Shown: piece after piece, positions 1 through 9,386 of the stretch
Layout of the letters: each line of letters begins with the position of its first letter
Position numbering within the stretch: the stretch's first letter is position 1
Source: Hyphomicrobiales bacterium
GTDB lineage: Bacteria; Pseudomonadota; Alphaproteobacteria; Rhizobiales; Beijerinckiaceae
NCBI GenBank assembly: GCA_019246665.1
Contig: JAFAQA010000033.1
Location: forward strand, 1-49,948
Reading direction: 5' to 3'
DNA length: 49,948 nt
The notes under the pieces: model-generated
The model's input: the letters and a program-made list of their open reading frames with translations, nothing else
The model's database searches: none
Told to the model about the DNA's origin: nothing
Made by a program: the position numbers and the translations under genes

Positions 1-72
1 CAGCATGCTTTAGAGGCGCGGGCAAGGATTTTAGAATTTTGAGGTTTCCGGTCCGACTCCGGAGAAAAGAAG

Positions 73-504
73 ATGGCAAGACACCAATCCAGCCGCCATG
101 ATCGAGGCCCTTCCCAACGCGCCCTTCGGGTGGGCGAGCTCGTGCGCCATGTGCTCGCCGAGCTCTTCTCACGCGGCGAGGTGCGCGACGAGGTTCTCGA
201 AAGCCATGTGATCACGATTCCCGAGGTGCGCATGTCACCCGATCTGCGCCTTGCCACCGCTTATATCATGCCGCTTGGCGGCAAGGACATCGGCCTGGTG
301 CTCGAGGCGCTCGATCGCAACAGGCGCTTCATCAAGGGAGAGGTCGCGCGGCGGATCAATTTGCGATACGCCCCGGAGATCCGCTTCCGTCGCGACGATA
401 CATTCGAGGAGGCCTCGCGCATCGACGCTCTCCTCCATTCCGAGAAGGTCCGGCGCGATCTCGAGACAGGCGGCAAAGCTGAAGATGACCCCGATGACGA
501 TTGA
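73..504 (+). CDS. rbfA: 30S ribosome-binding factor A
   Basis: Small KH-like protein that binds the 30S subunit and helps the 5' end of 16S rRNA mature; cytoplasmic. The 143-residue product has the typical core '[19 protein letters not shown]' (about residues 54-72) and the C-terminal '[20 protein letters not shown]' segment, followed by an acidic tail usual in alphaproteobacteria. The ATG has a purine-rich ribosome-binding site (ggagaaaagaag) immediately upstream. It overlaps the start of truB by about 20 bases, as expected in the nusA-infB-rbfA-truB-rpsO-pnp cluster; infB would lie just before the window. Confidence 0.96.
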   Translation: MARHQSSRHDRGPSQRALRVGELVRHVLAELFSRGEVRDEVLESHVITIPEVRMSPDLRLATAYIMPLGGKDIGLVLEALDRNRRFIKGEVARRINLRYAPEIRFRRDDTFEEASRIDALLHSEKVRRDLETGGKAEDDPDDD

Positions 505-1489
505 AGATGCGAGCGAGAGCTCCCGATCGAATGAAAGCTTGAGCGGGGAACCCCGTCAGCCGCAAGCCGCCCGCTTGAGAAAGCAGGATGTCAATGGCTG
601 GCTTATTCTAGACAAGCCGATCGGCATGACCTCGACGCACGCGGTCGCCGTCGCCAAGCGCCTGTTCAATGCCAAGAAAGCCGGTCACGCCGGCACGCTC
701 GATCCTTTGGCCTCGGGGCTTTTGCCCATCGCCTTCGGAGAGGCGACGAAGACCGTGCCTTTCGTCATGGACGGGCGCAAAGGATACCGCTTCACGGTGA
801 GCTGGGGCGAGGAGCGCGACACGGACGATAGCGAAGGCGCGGTGACTGCGTCGAGCGACGCTCGACCGTCTCAGGCCGCCCTCGAGGCCGCGCTCGCGCC
901 CTTCATCGGCGAGATTTTGCAGACTCCGCCACGATTTTCGGCAATCAAGATCGCCGGGGAGCGCGCCTATGATCTCTCACGCGCCGGCGAGACCGTCGAG
1001 CTCAAGGCACGGCTCGTCCGTATCGAGAAGCTCGTGATCGTCGAGCATAATGGCGAAACCAGCGTCTTCGAAGCCGTGTGCGGCAAGGGAACCTATGTTC
1101 GTGCCATCGCTCGCGATCTCGGCCGTGCGCTCGGCTGCTTCGGTCATGTGAGCGCGCTCCGTCGCACCCAAGTAGGGTCATTTTTTGAGAAAAACGCGAT
1201 TTCACTGGACGATCTTAGCGATTTGCGCCATAAGGCCGCCGCCGGCAAAGGAAATTTGGCCGGCGAATTACTGCCCGTTGCGACCGCGCTGGACGACATC
1301 CCGGCGCTGGCCGTGAGCCGGGCAGATGCAGGACGACTTCGGCGAGGCCAAAGCATCCTGCTGCGTGGGCGTGACGCCCCGCTCCTCCAGGGACGCATCA
1401 GCGTGACTTCGGAGGGCGCCTTGGTGGCGCTCGCGGAGGCGGAGGGGGCGGAGATCAGGCCAACGCGCATCTTCAATCTGGGCCGCTGA
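485..1489 (+). CDS. truB: tRNA pseudouridine(55) synthase
   Basis: Converts U55 of the tRNA T-loop to pseudouridine. The product has the family's '[12 protein letters not shown]' motif with the catalytic Asp at about residue 73, preceded by '[14 protein letters not shown]', and a C-terminal PUA-like region. The ORF track begins at 251, but the part before 485 is only a second reading frame of rbfA. I start at ATG 485 (334 residues), overlapping the rbfA end by 20 bases; ATG 494 is nearly as good. The 35-residue stretch before 'NGWL' is longer than in many TruBs and looks disordered, so the exact start is uncertain while the identity is not. Confidence 0.95.
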   Translation: MTPMTIEDASESSRSNESLSGEPRQPQAARLRKQDVNGWLILDKPIGMTSTHAVAVAKRLFNAKKAGHAGTLDPLASGLLPIAFGEATKTVPFVMDGRKGYRFTVSWGEERDTDDSEGAVTASSDARPSQAALEAALAPFIGEILQTPPRFSAIKIAGERAYDLSRAGETVELKARLVRIEKLVIVEHNGETSVFEAVCGKGTYVRAIARDLGRALGCFGHVSALRRTQVGSFFEKNAISLDDLSDLRHKAAAGKGNLAGELLPVATALDDIPALAVSRADAGRLRRGQSILLRGRDAPLLQGRISVTSEGALVALAEAEGAEIRPTRIFNLGR

Positions 1490-1516
1490 GCGGCTTTTGC
1501 GAGAAAGGACAACCCG

Positions 1517-1786
1517 ATGTCGATTGCGGCCGAGCGCAAGAGCGCGCTCATTTCCGACTATGGCACGAAGAAGGGAGACACAGGCTCTCCCGACGTGCAG
1601 GTGGCGCTCCTGACCGAGCGCATCAACAATCTCACCGAGCACTTCAAGACGCATGTGAAGGACAACCATTCGCGGCGCGGCCTATTGAAGATGGTCTCGC
1701 AGCGCCGCTCGCTCCTGAACTATCTGAAGGACAAGGATGAGCCCCGTTACAAGGCGCTGATCGAGCGGCTGGGCATCCGCCGCTGA
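1517..1786 (+). CDS. rpsO: 30S ribosomal protein S15
   Basis: Primary 16S rRNA-binding protein of the 30S platform. The length of 89 residues is exactly usual, with the signature '[25 protein letters not shown]' region and '[22 protein letters not shown]'. A ribosome-binding site (gaaagga) sits 8 bases before the ATG. It follows truB by 27 bases and precedes pnp by about 300 bases, the standard order in proteobacteria. Confidence 0.98.
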   Translation: MSIAAERKSALISDYGTKKGDTGSPDVQVALLTERINNLTEHFKTHVKDNHSRRGLLKMVSQRRSLLNYLKDKDEPRYKALIERLGIRR

Positions 1787-2089
1787 CAAGTAGGCCCGCG
1801 CGCTCGATCCGCGCGAGTCGATTTTGCTGCGCCCGCGTCATGGTGATCGCGGGCGATGAACCCCGCCGGCAGGCCACGCCCGCCATGGCAGGATCGTTGG
1901 ACGCTTTCAGCGCCGAGCCCGTGGTCCGAAAGGCCGGGCCCCTCGTGTTGGCAAGCCGAGATCTTCAGGCTTGTCGGCCGAGATCGGAATTCCCGGCGCA
2001 TCGGGATTTCGACAGGCGCCAGCACGTCGAGAGCGTCTTGCCATCTTGCTCATGGCTCCGCGCCCGCCGGCCAACCATGAGGATGATCA
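1787..2089 (+). promoter_or_regulatory. rpsO-pnp intergenic leader
   Basis: About 300 bases without a credible gene; the ORFs the track lists here are not supported. Besides the rpsO hairpin it holds two small inverted repeats, caagcc/ggcttg (1952-1957 with 1968-1973) and tcccg/cggga (1991-1995 with 2002-2006). In many proteobacteria the pnp leader carries a stem cut by RNase III through which PNPase represses itself. That this region does the same is an inference from position and the stems, not shown. Confidence 0.4.
1797..1815. terminator. Weak hairpin after rpsO
   Basis: Inverted repeat cgcgcg / cgcgcg around a seven-base loop (1803-1809), followed shortly by 'agtcgatttt'. It is a plausible weak terminator or processing site just after the rpsO stop. 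The U-run is short and displaced, so partial read-through into pnp is likely. Confidence 0.35.
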
Positions 2090-4252
2090 ATGTTCGATGT
2101 TCAACGCGAAGTGCTGGATTGGGGCGGACGCCGCCTCGTCCTCGAGACCGGCAAAGTGGCCCGCCAGGCCGATGGCGCGGTGCTCGCGACTTATGGCGAC
2201 ACCGCGGTGCTCGCAACGGTGGTCGCGGCGAAGACGCCGAAGCCCGGCATCGACTTCATGCCGCTTACCGTGAATTACCAGGAGAAGGCCTTCGCTGCCG
2301 GCCGCATTCCGGGCGGGTTCTTCAAGCGTGAAGGGCGCCCTTCCGAGAAGGAAGTGCTCGTCTCGCGCCTGATCGACCGGCCCATCCGGCCGCTCTTCAT
2401 CGACGGTTGGCGCTGCGACACGCAGGTGATCGTCACGGTGCTTTCGCATGACCTCGAGAACGATCCCGACATGGTCTCCATGATCGCCGCCTCCGCGGCG
2501 TTGACGCTCTCGGGCGTGCCGTTCATGGGGCCGATCGGCGGCGCGCGCGTCGCCTCCATTGACGGCCAATACGTGCTCAATCCGACGCTCGATCAGATGA
2601 AGGACAGCGCGCTCGACCTCGTGGTCGCGGGCACGCAAGACGCCGTGCTCATGGTCGAGTCGGAAGCCAAGGAGCTTTCCGAGGACGCCATGCTCGGCGC
2701 CGTGATGTTCGGCCACAAGGGATTCCAGCCCGTTATCGAGGCGATCATCCGCCTCGCCGAAATGGCCGGCAAGGAGCCGCGCGACGTGGCGAAGCCCGAT
2801 CATTCGGCCCTCGAGAAGGCGGTGCTCGAGCTCGCGGAAGCGGATTTGCGCGCCGCCTACAAGATTACCGCGAAGCAGGAGCGCTACAATGCCGTGGACG
2901 CCGTGAAGGCGAAGATCAGCGCGCGGTTTTTCCCTGACGGCGACGAAACGGGAGGCCATACCAAGGAGGAGGTGGCCGGCGTCTTCAAGGAGCTACAAGC
3001 GAAGATCGTCCGTTGGAACATTCTCGACGACGGCACACGCATCGACGGGCGCGACGTGCGGACAGTGCGCCCGATCGTGAGCGAGGTGGGCATCTTGCCG
3101 CGCACGCACGGCTCGGCGCTCTTCACCCGCGGCGAGACCCAAGCGATGGTGGTGGCGACGCTGGGCACCGGAGATGACGAGCAATTCATCGACGAGCTCG
3201 AAGGCACGCGCAAGGAGACCTTCCTGCTCCACTATAACTTCCCGCCCTATTCGGTGGGCGAGACCGGGCGCATGGGTTCACCGGGTCGGCGCGAGATTGG
3301 CCATGGAAAGCTCGCCTGGCGCGCCGTGCACCCTTTGCTGCCGCCCCACCATGAGTTCCCCTACACGATCCGTCTCGTATCCGAGATCACGGAGTCGAAC
3401 GGCTCGTCCTCGATGGCGACGGTTTGCGGCTCCTCCCTGGCGCTGATGGATGCGGGCGTGCCGCTCAGGCGTCCGGTGGCCGGCATCGCCATGGGCCTCA
3501 TCCTCGAAGGCGAGCGCTTCGCCGTGCTCTCCGATATTCTTGGCGACGAGGACCATCTCGGTGACATGGATTTCAAGGTGGCGGGGACCGATAACGGCAT
3601 CACCTCGCTGCAGATGGACATCAAGATCACCGGCATCACCGAGGAGATCATGCGCGTCGCTCTCGCTCAGGCGAAGGATGGACGGCTGCATATCCTCCAC
3701 GAGATGGGCAAGGCGCTGACGGGCGCCCGGGCCGAGCTCGGCCAATACGCGCCCCGCATCGAGGTGATCCAGATTCCGGTCGACAAGATCCGCGAGGTGA
3801 TCGGCTCGGGTGGCAAGGTGATCCGCGAGATCGTCGAGAAGACGGGCGCCAAGATCGACATCTCCGACGATGGCATGGTGAAGGTTGCCTCCGCCAATCA
3901 TGAGTCGATCGCCGCCGCGCTCAACTGGATCAAGTCGATCGCGTCGGAGCCCGAGCCCGGCCATATCTATGACGGCACGGTCGTCAAGGTGATGGAGTTC
4001 GGCGCCTTCGTGAACTTCTTCGGACCCAAGGACGGCCTCGTCCATATCTCGGAGCTTGCGCCGCGCCGCGTCGCCAAGGTGACCGATGTGGTCAAGGAAG
4101 GCGACAAGGTGAAGGTGAAGTTCCTCGGCATGGACGATCGCGGCAAAACGCGCCTTTCGATGAAAGTCGTCGATCAGGCGACCGGCGAGGACATCAGCGA
4201 GAAGCTGCGCGCCGAGCGCGACGCCGAACGGGCGCAGAAGCAGACGGCTTGA
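2090..4252 (+). CDS. pnp: Polyribonucleotide nucleotidyltransferase (PNPase)
   Basis: Phosphorolytic 3'-5' exoribonuclease, a core part of RNA turnover. The 720 residues show two RNase PH-like domains, the second with '[14 protein letters not shown]' and '[16 protein letters not shown]'. These are followed by a KH domain ('[12 protein letters not shown]', about residues 567-580) and an S1 domain ('[15 protein letters not shown]'). The length is normal. The start has a clear ribosome-binding site (gagga) seven bases upstream. Its position after rpsO is conserved. Confidence 0.98.
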   Translation: MFDVQREVLDWGGRRLVLETGKVARQADGAVLATYGDTAVLATVVAAKTPKPGIDFMPLTVNYQEKAFAAGRIPGGFFKREGRPSEKEVLVSRLIDRPIRPLFIDGWRCDTQVIVTVLSHDLENDPDMVSMIAASAALTLSGVPFMGPIGGARVASIDGQYVLNPTLDQMKDSALDLVVAGTQDAVLMVESEAKELSEDAMLGAVMFGHKGFQPVIEAIIRLAEMAGKEPRDVAKPDHSALEKAVLELAEADLRAAYKITAKQERYNAVDAVKAKISARFFPDGDETGGHTKEEVAGVFKELQAKIVRWNILDDGTRIDGRDVRTVRPIVSEVGILPRTHGSALFTRGETQAMVVATLGTGDDEQFIDELEGTRKETFLLHYNFPPYSVGETGRMGSPGRREIGHGKLAWRAVHPLLPPHHEFPYTIRLVSEITESNGSSSMATVCGSSLALMDAGVPLRRPVAGIAMGLILEGERFAVLSDILGDEDHLGDMDFKVAGTDNGITSLQMDIKITGITEEIMRVALAQAKDGRLHILHEMGKALTGARAELGQYAPRIEVIQIPVDKIREVIGSGGKVIREIVEKTGAKIDISDDGMVKVASANHESIAAALNWIKSIASEPEPGHIYDGTVVKVMEFGAFVNFFGPKDGLVHISELAPRRVAKVTDVVKEGDKVKVKFLGMDDRGKTRLSMKVVDQATGEDISEKLRAERDAERAQKQTA

Positions 4253-4265
4253 TGCGAGACCTCAA

Positions 4266-4290
4266 CGCGTCCTCCTTCACGGAGGGCGCG
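4266..4290. terminator. Hairpin after pnp
   Basis: A ten-base-pair stem, cgcgtcctcc / ggagggcgcg with one G-U pair, closes a five-base loop 13 bases after the pnp stop. No U-run follows, so it may act as a 3'-end stabiliser or a Rho-assisted stop rather than a full intrinsic terminator. Confidence 0.45.
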
Positions 4291-4379
4291 ATGAGCATTC
4301 GCCTTTGCGAGCAAATCGCGGCGCGGCTTGGAGCCACTTTTCCGCCCCATGCTCTTGGACGCGCGGCTTCGATGAAGAC

Positions 4380-4404
4380 GTCGGACGCTCTTTCTACGTC
4401 CGAC
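4380..4404 (+). promoter_or_regulatory. Hairpin in the ndh leader
   Basis: Perfect eight-base stem gtcggacg / cgtccgac around a nine-base loop, ending 19 bases before the ndh start codon and just ahead of its ribosome-binding site (gggga, 4412-4416). The position would allow it to influence translation or act as a protein-binding dyad; the function is not known. Confidence 0.35.
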
Positions 4405-4423
4405 CTCATCTGGGGACCGCCTC

Positions 4424-5791
4424 ATGGCCGAAGCCGTGCCGCGCGAATATTCTGAAACACGAAGCGTCGTCGGGCCCACGCCTCGTCATCGGATGGTGGT
4501 GGTTGGGGGCGGAGCCGCGGGGCTCGAACTCGTCACGCAGCTTGGCGACCGGCTCGGCAAGCGCCGCCTCGCCGACATTGTGCTTATCGAAAAGAGTCGC
4601 ACTCATTTGTGGAAGCCGCTTCTGCACGCAGTCGCGGCAGGAAGCATGGATGCGAGCGAGCATCAGCTCAATTATTTGGCGCAAGCTCATTGGCATCATT
4701 TCCGCTACCAATATGGGGAGATGGTCGGTCTTGATCGCTCCGGCAAGCGCGTGCATCTCGGCCCGACATTCGATCAGGAAGGGCGTCAGATCACCGCGGC
4801 GCGAAGTGTAGGCTACGACACGCTGGTGATCGCCATCGGCAGCATCACCAACGATTTCGGCACTCCGGGTGCTGCGGAGCATGCCGTCCCGCTCGATACG
4901 CCCGAACAGGCGGAACGCTTCCACAATCGCCTGGTGAACGCCTTTTTGCGGGCTCAGTCGCAGGACGAAGCCGTACGGCCCGGCCAACTCCACGTCGCCG
5001 TCATCGGCGCCGGGGCGACCGGCACCGAGCTCGCGGCCGAATTGTATCAGACGGCTCGGGAGGTCGCCGCCTTCGGATTGGATCACGTCGATCCCGACAA
5101 GGACATCCGCATCGTTCTCGTCGAGGCGGCCGAACGCATCCTGCCCGCCTTGCCCGAGCGCATCGCCGCCGCGACGCTCGACATCCTGGACAATCTCGGC
5201 GTCGAGGTGCGCACCAAGGCTCTGGTCGCCGAGGTGCGGGCCGACGGCGTGAAGCTCGCGACGGGCGAGATCATCCCCTCCGAGCTCGTGGTCTGGGCCG
5301 CTGGCGTCAAGGGGCCGGAAGTATTGCGCGGCCTCGACGGGCTCGAGGTGAACCGTATTAACCAGCTCGTGGTGACGAACGCGTTGCTGACGACGCGGGA
5401 TCCGGACATTTTCGCCATCGGAGACTGCGCCGCCTGCCCGAGAGAAGGCGACCCGCAACCGGTGCCGCCGCGCGCCCAGGCTGCCCATCAAGAGGCCTCC
5501 CATCTCCTGCGCCAAATGAAGCGTCGGCTCGAGGGCAAGCCACTCGAACCTTTTGTCTATCGCGATTTCGGCTCGCTCGTCTCCTTCGGTCGCCTGGGAG
5601 CGATCGGCAATCTGATGGGTTTCTTCATGGGAAAGGGCCTGTTCGTCGAAGGTGCGCTGGCGCGCCTCATGTACCGATCGCTTTACAAGATGCACGAGAC
5701 TGCGCTGCACGGCGTCGCGAAGACCCTGATCGGCACTTTGGCGCGTGGCCTATCGCGTCGCGGCGGCGAACCGAGGGTCAAGCTGCACTGA
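4424..5791 (+). CDS. ndh: Type II NADH:quinone oxidoreductase
   Basis: Single-subunit, non-proton-pumping NADH dehydrogenase that passes electrons from NADH through FAD to quinone at the inner membrane. The 455 residues contain an FAD-binding 'VVGGGAAGLE' at 26-35, the family-typical 'SHLWKPLLH'-like stretch ('THLWKPLLHAVAAGS'), a second nucleotide-binding 'IGAGATGTELAAEL' near 195-208 and 'IFAIGDCAA' near 329. The C-terminal 60 residues are amphipathic/hydrophobic and probably dock the enzyme on the membrane. Similarity to E. coli Ndh as I remember it is strong. It stands alone, convergent with the next gene. Confidence 0.9.
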   Translation: MAEAVPREYSETRSVVGPTPRHRMVVVGGGAAGLELVTQLGDRLGKRRLADIVLIEKSRTHLWKPLLHAVAAGSMDASEHQLNYLAQAHWHHFRYQYGEMVGLDRSGKRVHLGPTFDQEGRQITAARSVGYDTLVIAIGSITNDFGTPGAAEHAVPLDTPEQAERFHNRLVNAFLRAQSQDEAVRPGQLHVAVIGAGATGTELAAELYQTAREVAAFGLDHVDPDKDIRIVLVEAAERILPALPERIAAATLDILDNLGVEVRTKALVAEVRADGVKLATGEIIPSELVVWAAGVKGPEVLRGLDGLEVNRINQLVVTNALLTTRDPDIFAIGDCAACPREGDPQPVPPRAQAAHQEASHLLRQMKRRLEGKPLEPFVYRDFGSLVSFGRLGAIGNLMGFFMGKGLFVEGALARLMYRSLYKMHETALHGVAKTLIGTLARGLSRRGGEPRVKLH

Positions 5792-5831
5792 CGGCTCGGG
5801 CCAGCGTCGGCAATGACAGGGCGGCGCCCGC

Positions 5832-6287
5832 CTATTCGGGCGATATGCGGGGCTGCGTGTTCGGTTCGAGCGGGGGCTCAGGCGCGTCCGTTTCGGGCAG
5901 ATGCGTGGCATCGAGCGACAGGACGCTCCCCATCCAGAGCGCGTGGTTCAAATGGTCGTCCCGGGGCCGATCCGTGTTGGGGTGCACCAGAATCGTCAAG
6001 CCCAAGCGGTTGAGCATCAGCCAAGGCACGATTTGCGGAAACGTCTCCTTGGCGAAGGAGATTTGAAACATCGCGCTCGGATGCGGCCCGACTGGCGCGT
6101 CATGCCAATTTCCATTGCGCACGAGGAACCGCTCCGCCACGAGCTCGCGCAAGCGCTCGGCCTTGTCGCGCGTCGTGCGCGGGTCGTAATAAACATGAGC
6201 ATGGAAGCTCGATATGCGCGACAAAGCCTCTGGCTTCGCGGGGATATCGGACGGTTTTTGGCTCCGGCTTTGACGCTTCGTTTCCAT
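5832..6287 (-). CDS. DOPA 4,5-dioxygenase family protein
   Basis: Member of the small DOPA dioxygenase (PF08883-type) family; in fungi and some bacteria these open catechol rings, but most bacterial members have no known substrate. Visible hallmarks are 'FHAHVYYDP' and 'VGPHPSAMFQISF', then 'LTILVHPNTDRPRDDHLNHALWMG', whose histidines could bind metal. The track starts at 6380, but ATG 6287 has a good ribosome-binding site (gggaagg) and gives 151 residues. It lies last in the run mltB-like, ppk2, aldolase-SDR, 89 bases after the aldolase stop. Substrate unknown; family call fairly sure. Confidence 0.75.
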   Translation of the reverse strand: METKRQSRSQKPSDIPAKPEALSRISSFHAHVYYDPRTTRDKAERLRELVAERFLVRNGNWHDAPVGPHPSAMFQISFAKETFPQIVPWLMLNRLGLTILVHPNTDRPRDDHLNHALWMGSVLSLDATHLPETDAPEPPLEPNTQPRISPE

Positions 6288-6376
6288 TTGCAACCTTCCC
6301 TCGTTCAGCGGCCCTGATTTTACAATGATGATATGCGGCAAAGTCGGCCATTCTTCGAAACTCGATCGCCGGATCC

Positions 6377-8434
6377 TCATCTCATCATAGCGGCAACGTT
6401 GCCGCCATCGACGGTCATCACGTCGCCGGTGGTCTTCTGCATGAGCGCCTGGGCCACGAACGCGTCGGCCACATCCTGAGCGGTGACTTCCTCACGCAAC
6501 AGATTGCCGGCCATATAGTCGGAAGGTGAAACGCCGCGAGCCTCGGCGCGTTCTTCGATCATCTGTGGCGTGAGCAGGCCGGAGCGGATGCGGTCTGGAT
6601 TGAGCGCGTTGACTCGAATGCCGTCGCCGCCGTGCTCCAGCGCATATTGACGAACGAGGGCGAGAAGAGCTGCTTTCGATGTCCCATAGGCGCCGAAATT
6701 CGGGCCCGGATTGACGGCCTGCTTCGAGACGTTAAAGAGCAGCACGCCACCGAGGTTTTGCCGCTTCATGATAGCGATCGCTTTCCGCGCCACATTCTGG
6801 TGGGCGAAGAAATTGATCTCGAAGCTTTGGCGCAAGGTTTCCTCCGGCATCTCGGCCATCATGCCGGTGAGCGCGGTCCCGGCGTTCGACACCAGAATGT
6901 CGACCCCGCCGAAGCTCTCGACGACTTTCGCGACGGCGATCTCAACCGATGCCTTTTCGGTCACGTCGCAGGTGAGGCCGAGCGCATTGTCACCCAGCGA
7001 TTTCGCGACCTCGGCAACCGCCCTCGAATCGATGTCGAGGATCGCGACCTCCGCGCCCTCGCGTGCAAAGGCTCTTGCGGTCGCGGCGCCAATAGCGCCC
7101 GCCCCTCCCGTCACCATGACCACGTGGCGCGCGAGGCGCTTCGGCGTCGATTTGCCCAGCTTTGCTTGCTCGAGTGACCAATATTCCATATCGAACTGGT
7201 CATCTTCGCCGATGGGCTCGTAACGGCCGATCGCCTCGGCGCCGATCATCGACACCATCGCGGCTTCGAACAGGTCTGCCGCGATCTTTGCCTCCAGCTT
7301 GTCTTTGCCCACGCCGAGAAGACCGATCCCAGGAACAAGGATGACGCGCGGAATCGGGTCGAGCGCTTTTTTCCTGCCGCCGGCGCGCGCGTTCTGATGC
7401 GAAAAATACGCTTCATACTCGGCGACATAGTTCCGTATCGCGCGCGACGTGCCCTCTGCCCAGCCGTCGAGCGCGTCATGCATCGGGGTCGCGAGCATCA
7501 GCGGCTTGCCCTTGAGGCGGATGATGTGATCGGGCGTCGCGGGACCGCGCAGCGCGCAAGCTGAGAGCTTCTCATCGGCGAGGAAAGCTTCGATCTCAGG
7601 CCCTTTGCGCCAATCGAAAATCCAGCGACGCGGCCATGCAGTTTGCGCGCCGGTCGCCAACGCGCCTCGCAGCGCCGGGAACAACAAGGCTGCCTCCGGC
7701 AACGTCACGTCTCCCTGCTTGCGAGCCTTGGGACGGCCCGTTGCGCTCACCGCGATGTAATTCTCGGCAAGGGTCACGAACTCGATCATATGCTCATAGG
7801 ACTCACGCGCCGTGGCGCCGAAAGTGAAGATGCCGTGCTTGATCAGCATCAGCCCTTCGACATGCGGATTGGCCTCGAAGGCCGAAGCCGCCGCCTTCGC
7901 AAGGCCAAAGCCGGGAAGCACATAAGGCACGCAAGCGATGCGCTCTCCATAAATGCGCCGGCAGATTTCCTCGACATCGGGCTGGTCGGCGATCGACACC
8001 GCGGCGACCGAATGCGTGTGATCGATGAATTTGTGCGGCAGGAAAGCGTGCAGCAATGTCTCGACCGAAGGGTTCGGCGCTCCGCTGTCGAGAAGATTGG
8101 CACGCTGCACGCTCACCATCTCCTCATCCGCAAGCTTGTCGAGCGCTCGCAACCGCAATAGCGGCTCCAGCCGCACGGCGGGATGACCTTCCGGCTCGAT
8201 GGTGGCGAGATCCCAACCGCTTCCTTTGACGCAGAGCACCAATACCTCGTCGCCGTACACATCGCGCATCCGTGTCTTGGTCGAGGTGTTCCCCCCGCCA
8301 TGGAGCACGAGCCGCGGATCGGTGCCAAGAAGTCGTGCCGAATAGGTTCGCAAGGCGAGATCCTCTTCGATGCCGCGCTCCGCATAACGTGCGACGGCGC
8401 GCCTCGCCTCCGCTTCCGACCAGCGGCTCTCCAT
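6377..8434 (-). CDS. Bifunctional class II aldolase / short-chain dehydrogenase
   Basis: Two-domain enzyme of the type annotated as rhamnulose-1-phosphate aldolase/alcohol dehydrogenase. Residues 1 to about 400 are a class II (zinc) aldolase/adducin fold with 'DHTHSVAAVSI' near 138 and 'HGIFTFGATARESYEH'. Residues from about 436 are an SDR with the NAD-binding 'VTGGAGAIGAA', 'VSNAGTALTG' and the active-site 'YGTSK' near 582. In family terms it would cleave a (deoxy)ketose phosphate or free sugar and oxidise the lactaldehyde product. No kinase, isomerase or sugar transporter lies nearby, so the substrate is open. The ATG directly follows the ppk2 stop (TGAATG), which implies translational coupling. 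Confidence 0.85.
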   Translation of the reverse strand: MESRWSEAEARRAVARYAERGIEEDLALRTYSARLLGTDPRLVLHGGGNTSTKTRMRDVYGDEVLVLCVKGSGWDLATIEPEGHPAVRLEPLLRLRALDKLADEEMVSVQRANLLDSGAPNPSVETLLHAFLPHKFIDHTHSVAAVSIADQPDVEEICRRIYGERIACVPYVLPGFGLAKAAASAFEANPHVEGLMLIKHGIFTFGATARESYEHMIEFVTLAENYIAVSATGRPKARKQGDVTLPEAALLFPALRGALATGAQTAWPRRWIFDWRKGPEIEAFLADEKLSACALRGPATPDHIIRLKGKPLMLATPMHDALDGWAEGTSRAIRNYVAEYEAYFSHQNARAGGRKKALDPIPRVILVPGIGLLGVGKDKLEAKIAADLFEAAMVSMIGAEAIGRYEPIGEDDQFDMEYWSLEQAKLGKSTPKRLARHVVMVTGGAGAIGAATARAFAREGAEVAILDIDSRAVAEVAKSLGDNALGLTCDVTEKASVEIAVAKVVESFGGVDILVSNAGTALTGMMAEMPEETLRQSFEINFFAHQNVARKAIAIMKRQNLGGVLLFNVSKQAVNPGPNFGAYGTSKAALLALVRQYALEHGGDGIRVNALNPDRIRSGLLTPQMIEERAEARGVSPSDYMAGNLLREEVTAQDVADAFVAQALMQKTTGDVMTVDGGNVAAMMR

Positions 8435-9265
8435 TCAGGTCTCCTGCGCCTCATGATATTTCTTCCGGATCATCTCGATATCGACCGTCGGCTTCGGTCG
8501 CGAGATCTTCAGCTCGTCGAGCGTGTCGGCGATGATCTCGGAAGCCACGAGATTGCGCACCGGCTTGCGATCGGACGGCACCACATACCAGGGCGCGCGC
8601 GCCGTGCTCGTCTTCGAGAGCGCGTCCTCATAGGCCTTCATGTAATCACCCCAGAATGCGCGCTCGGTGTAATCGTCCTCGCTGATCTTCCACCGCTTGT
8701 CGGACTCGTCCAGACGATCCTTGAAGCGGCGAAGCTGCTCTTCTTTGGAAATGTGCAGGAAGAGCTTGACCAGGGTCGTGCGATTGCGGTGCAGGAGCTT
8801 TTCGAATGCGTTGATCATCTCGTAGCGCTTCGACCAGACCTTCTTAGGAACGAGCTTGTGCACGCGTTCCACCAGCACCGCCTCGTAATGGCTCCTGTTG
8901 AAGATCGAGACCCAGCCGCTCGCCGGCGCCCGCTTGTGGTGGCGCCATAAGAAGTCATGCGCCGCTTCCTCGGATGTCGGCACCTTGAAAGAGGTGACGG
9001 TGCAGCTCATGGGGTTCATGGCGGAGAGGATGTGCTTGACGACACCGTCCTTGCCGGCCGCATCCAGGCCTTGCAGCACGATCAGCACCGAATGGCGGCG
9101 CTCCGCGTAGATGCGCAGTTGCTGATCGGCCATGCGGGCGCGATTCTTCTCGATGCGGGTGTCGATCTCCTGATTGTCAAGCGAGACCTCCGAAAAGCGC
9201 GGGTCGATGCGGTCGAGCCGCACCTGCGTCTCGGGCTTGACGATGAGCTCTTTGCGGTAATCCAT
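8435..9265 (-). CDS. ppk2: PPK2-family polyphosphate kinase
   Basis: Transfers phosphate between inorganic polyphosphate and nucleotides. It carries the Walker A 'GLDAAGKDG' near residue 63, a Walker B region 'FNRSHYEAVLVERVH' and the 'KLFLHISKEEQLRRFKDR' lid segment. The features resemble the one-domain PPK2 class that phosphorylates AMP or ADP using polyphosphate. The track start (9346) includes sequence with no support; ATG 9265 has 'ggggag' upstream and yields 276 residues, a usual length. It lies 121 bases after the transglycosylase gene and abuts the aldolase gene. Confidence 0.88.
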   Translation of the reverse strand: MDYRKELIVKPETQVRLDRIDPRFSEVSLDNQEIDTRIEKNRARMADQQLRIYAERRHSVLIVLQGLDAAGKDGVVKHILSAMNPMSCTVTSFKVPTSEEAAHDFLWRHHKRAPASGWVSIFNRSHYEAVLVERVHKLVPKKVWSKRYEMINAFEKLLHRNRTTLVKLFLHISKEEQLRRFKDRLDESDKRWKISEDDYTERAFWGDYMKAYEDALSKTSTARAPWYVVPSDRKPVRNLVASEIIADTLDELKISRPKPTVDIEMIRKKYHEAQET

Positions 9266-9386
9266 CGCGGCGCTCCCCGTGGATGGCCAAGCGTCCATGC
9301 GAACACAATGGGGCTCGGTCACACTCCTCGCCCCTGAGAAGGCCAAAAGATTTCATCAACCTTCGGCGTCCCGGGCCTCTGCGAGG

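Noticed and set aside
251-484. N-terminal extension of truB
   Set aside because: It is rbfA in another frame and has no TruB similarity.
2087-2959. 290-residue ORF on the minus strand
   Set aside because: Antisense to pnp, whose codons are clearly conserved; long shadow ORFs are common in GC-rich DNA and this one has no recognisable domain.
4406-5710. 434-residue ORF on the minus strand
   Set aside because: Antisense to ndh, with His/Arg/Glu-rich composition typical of a shadow frame.
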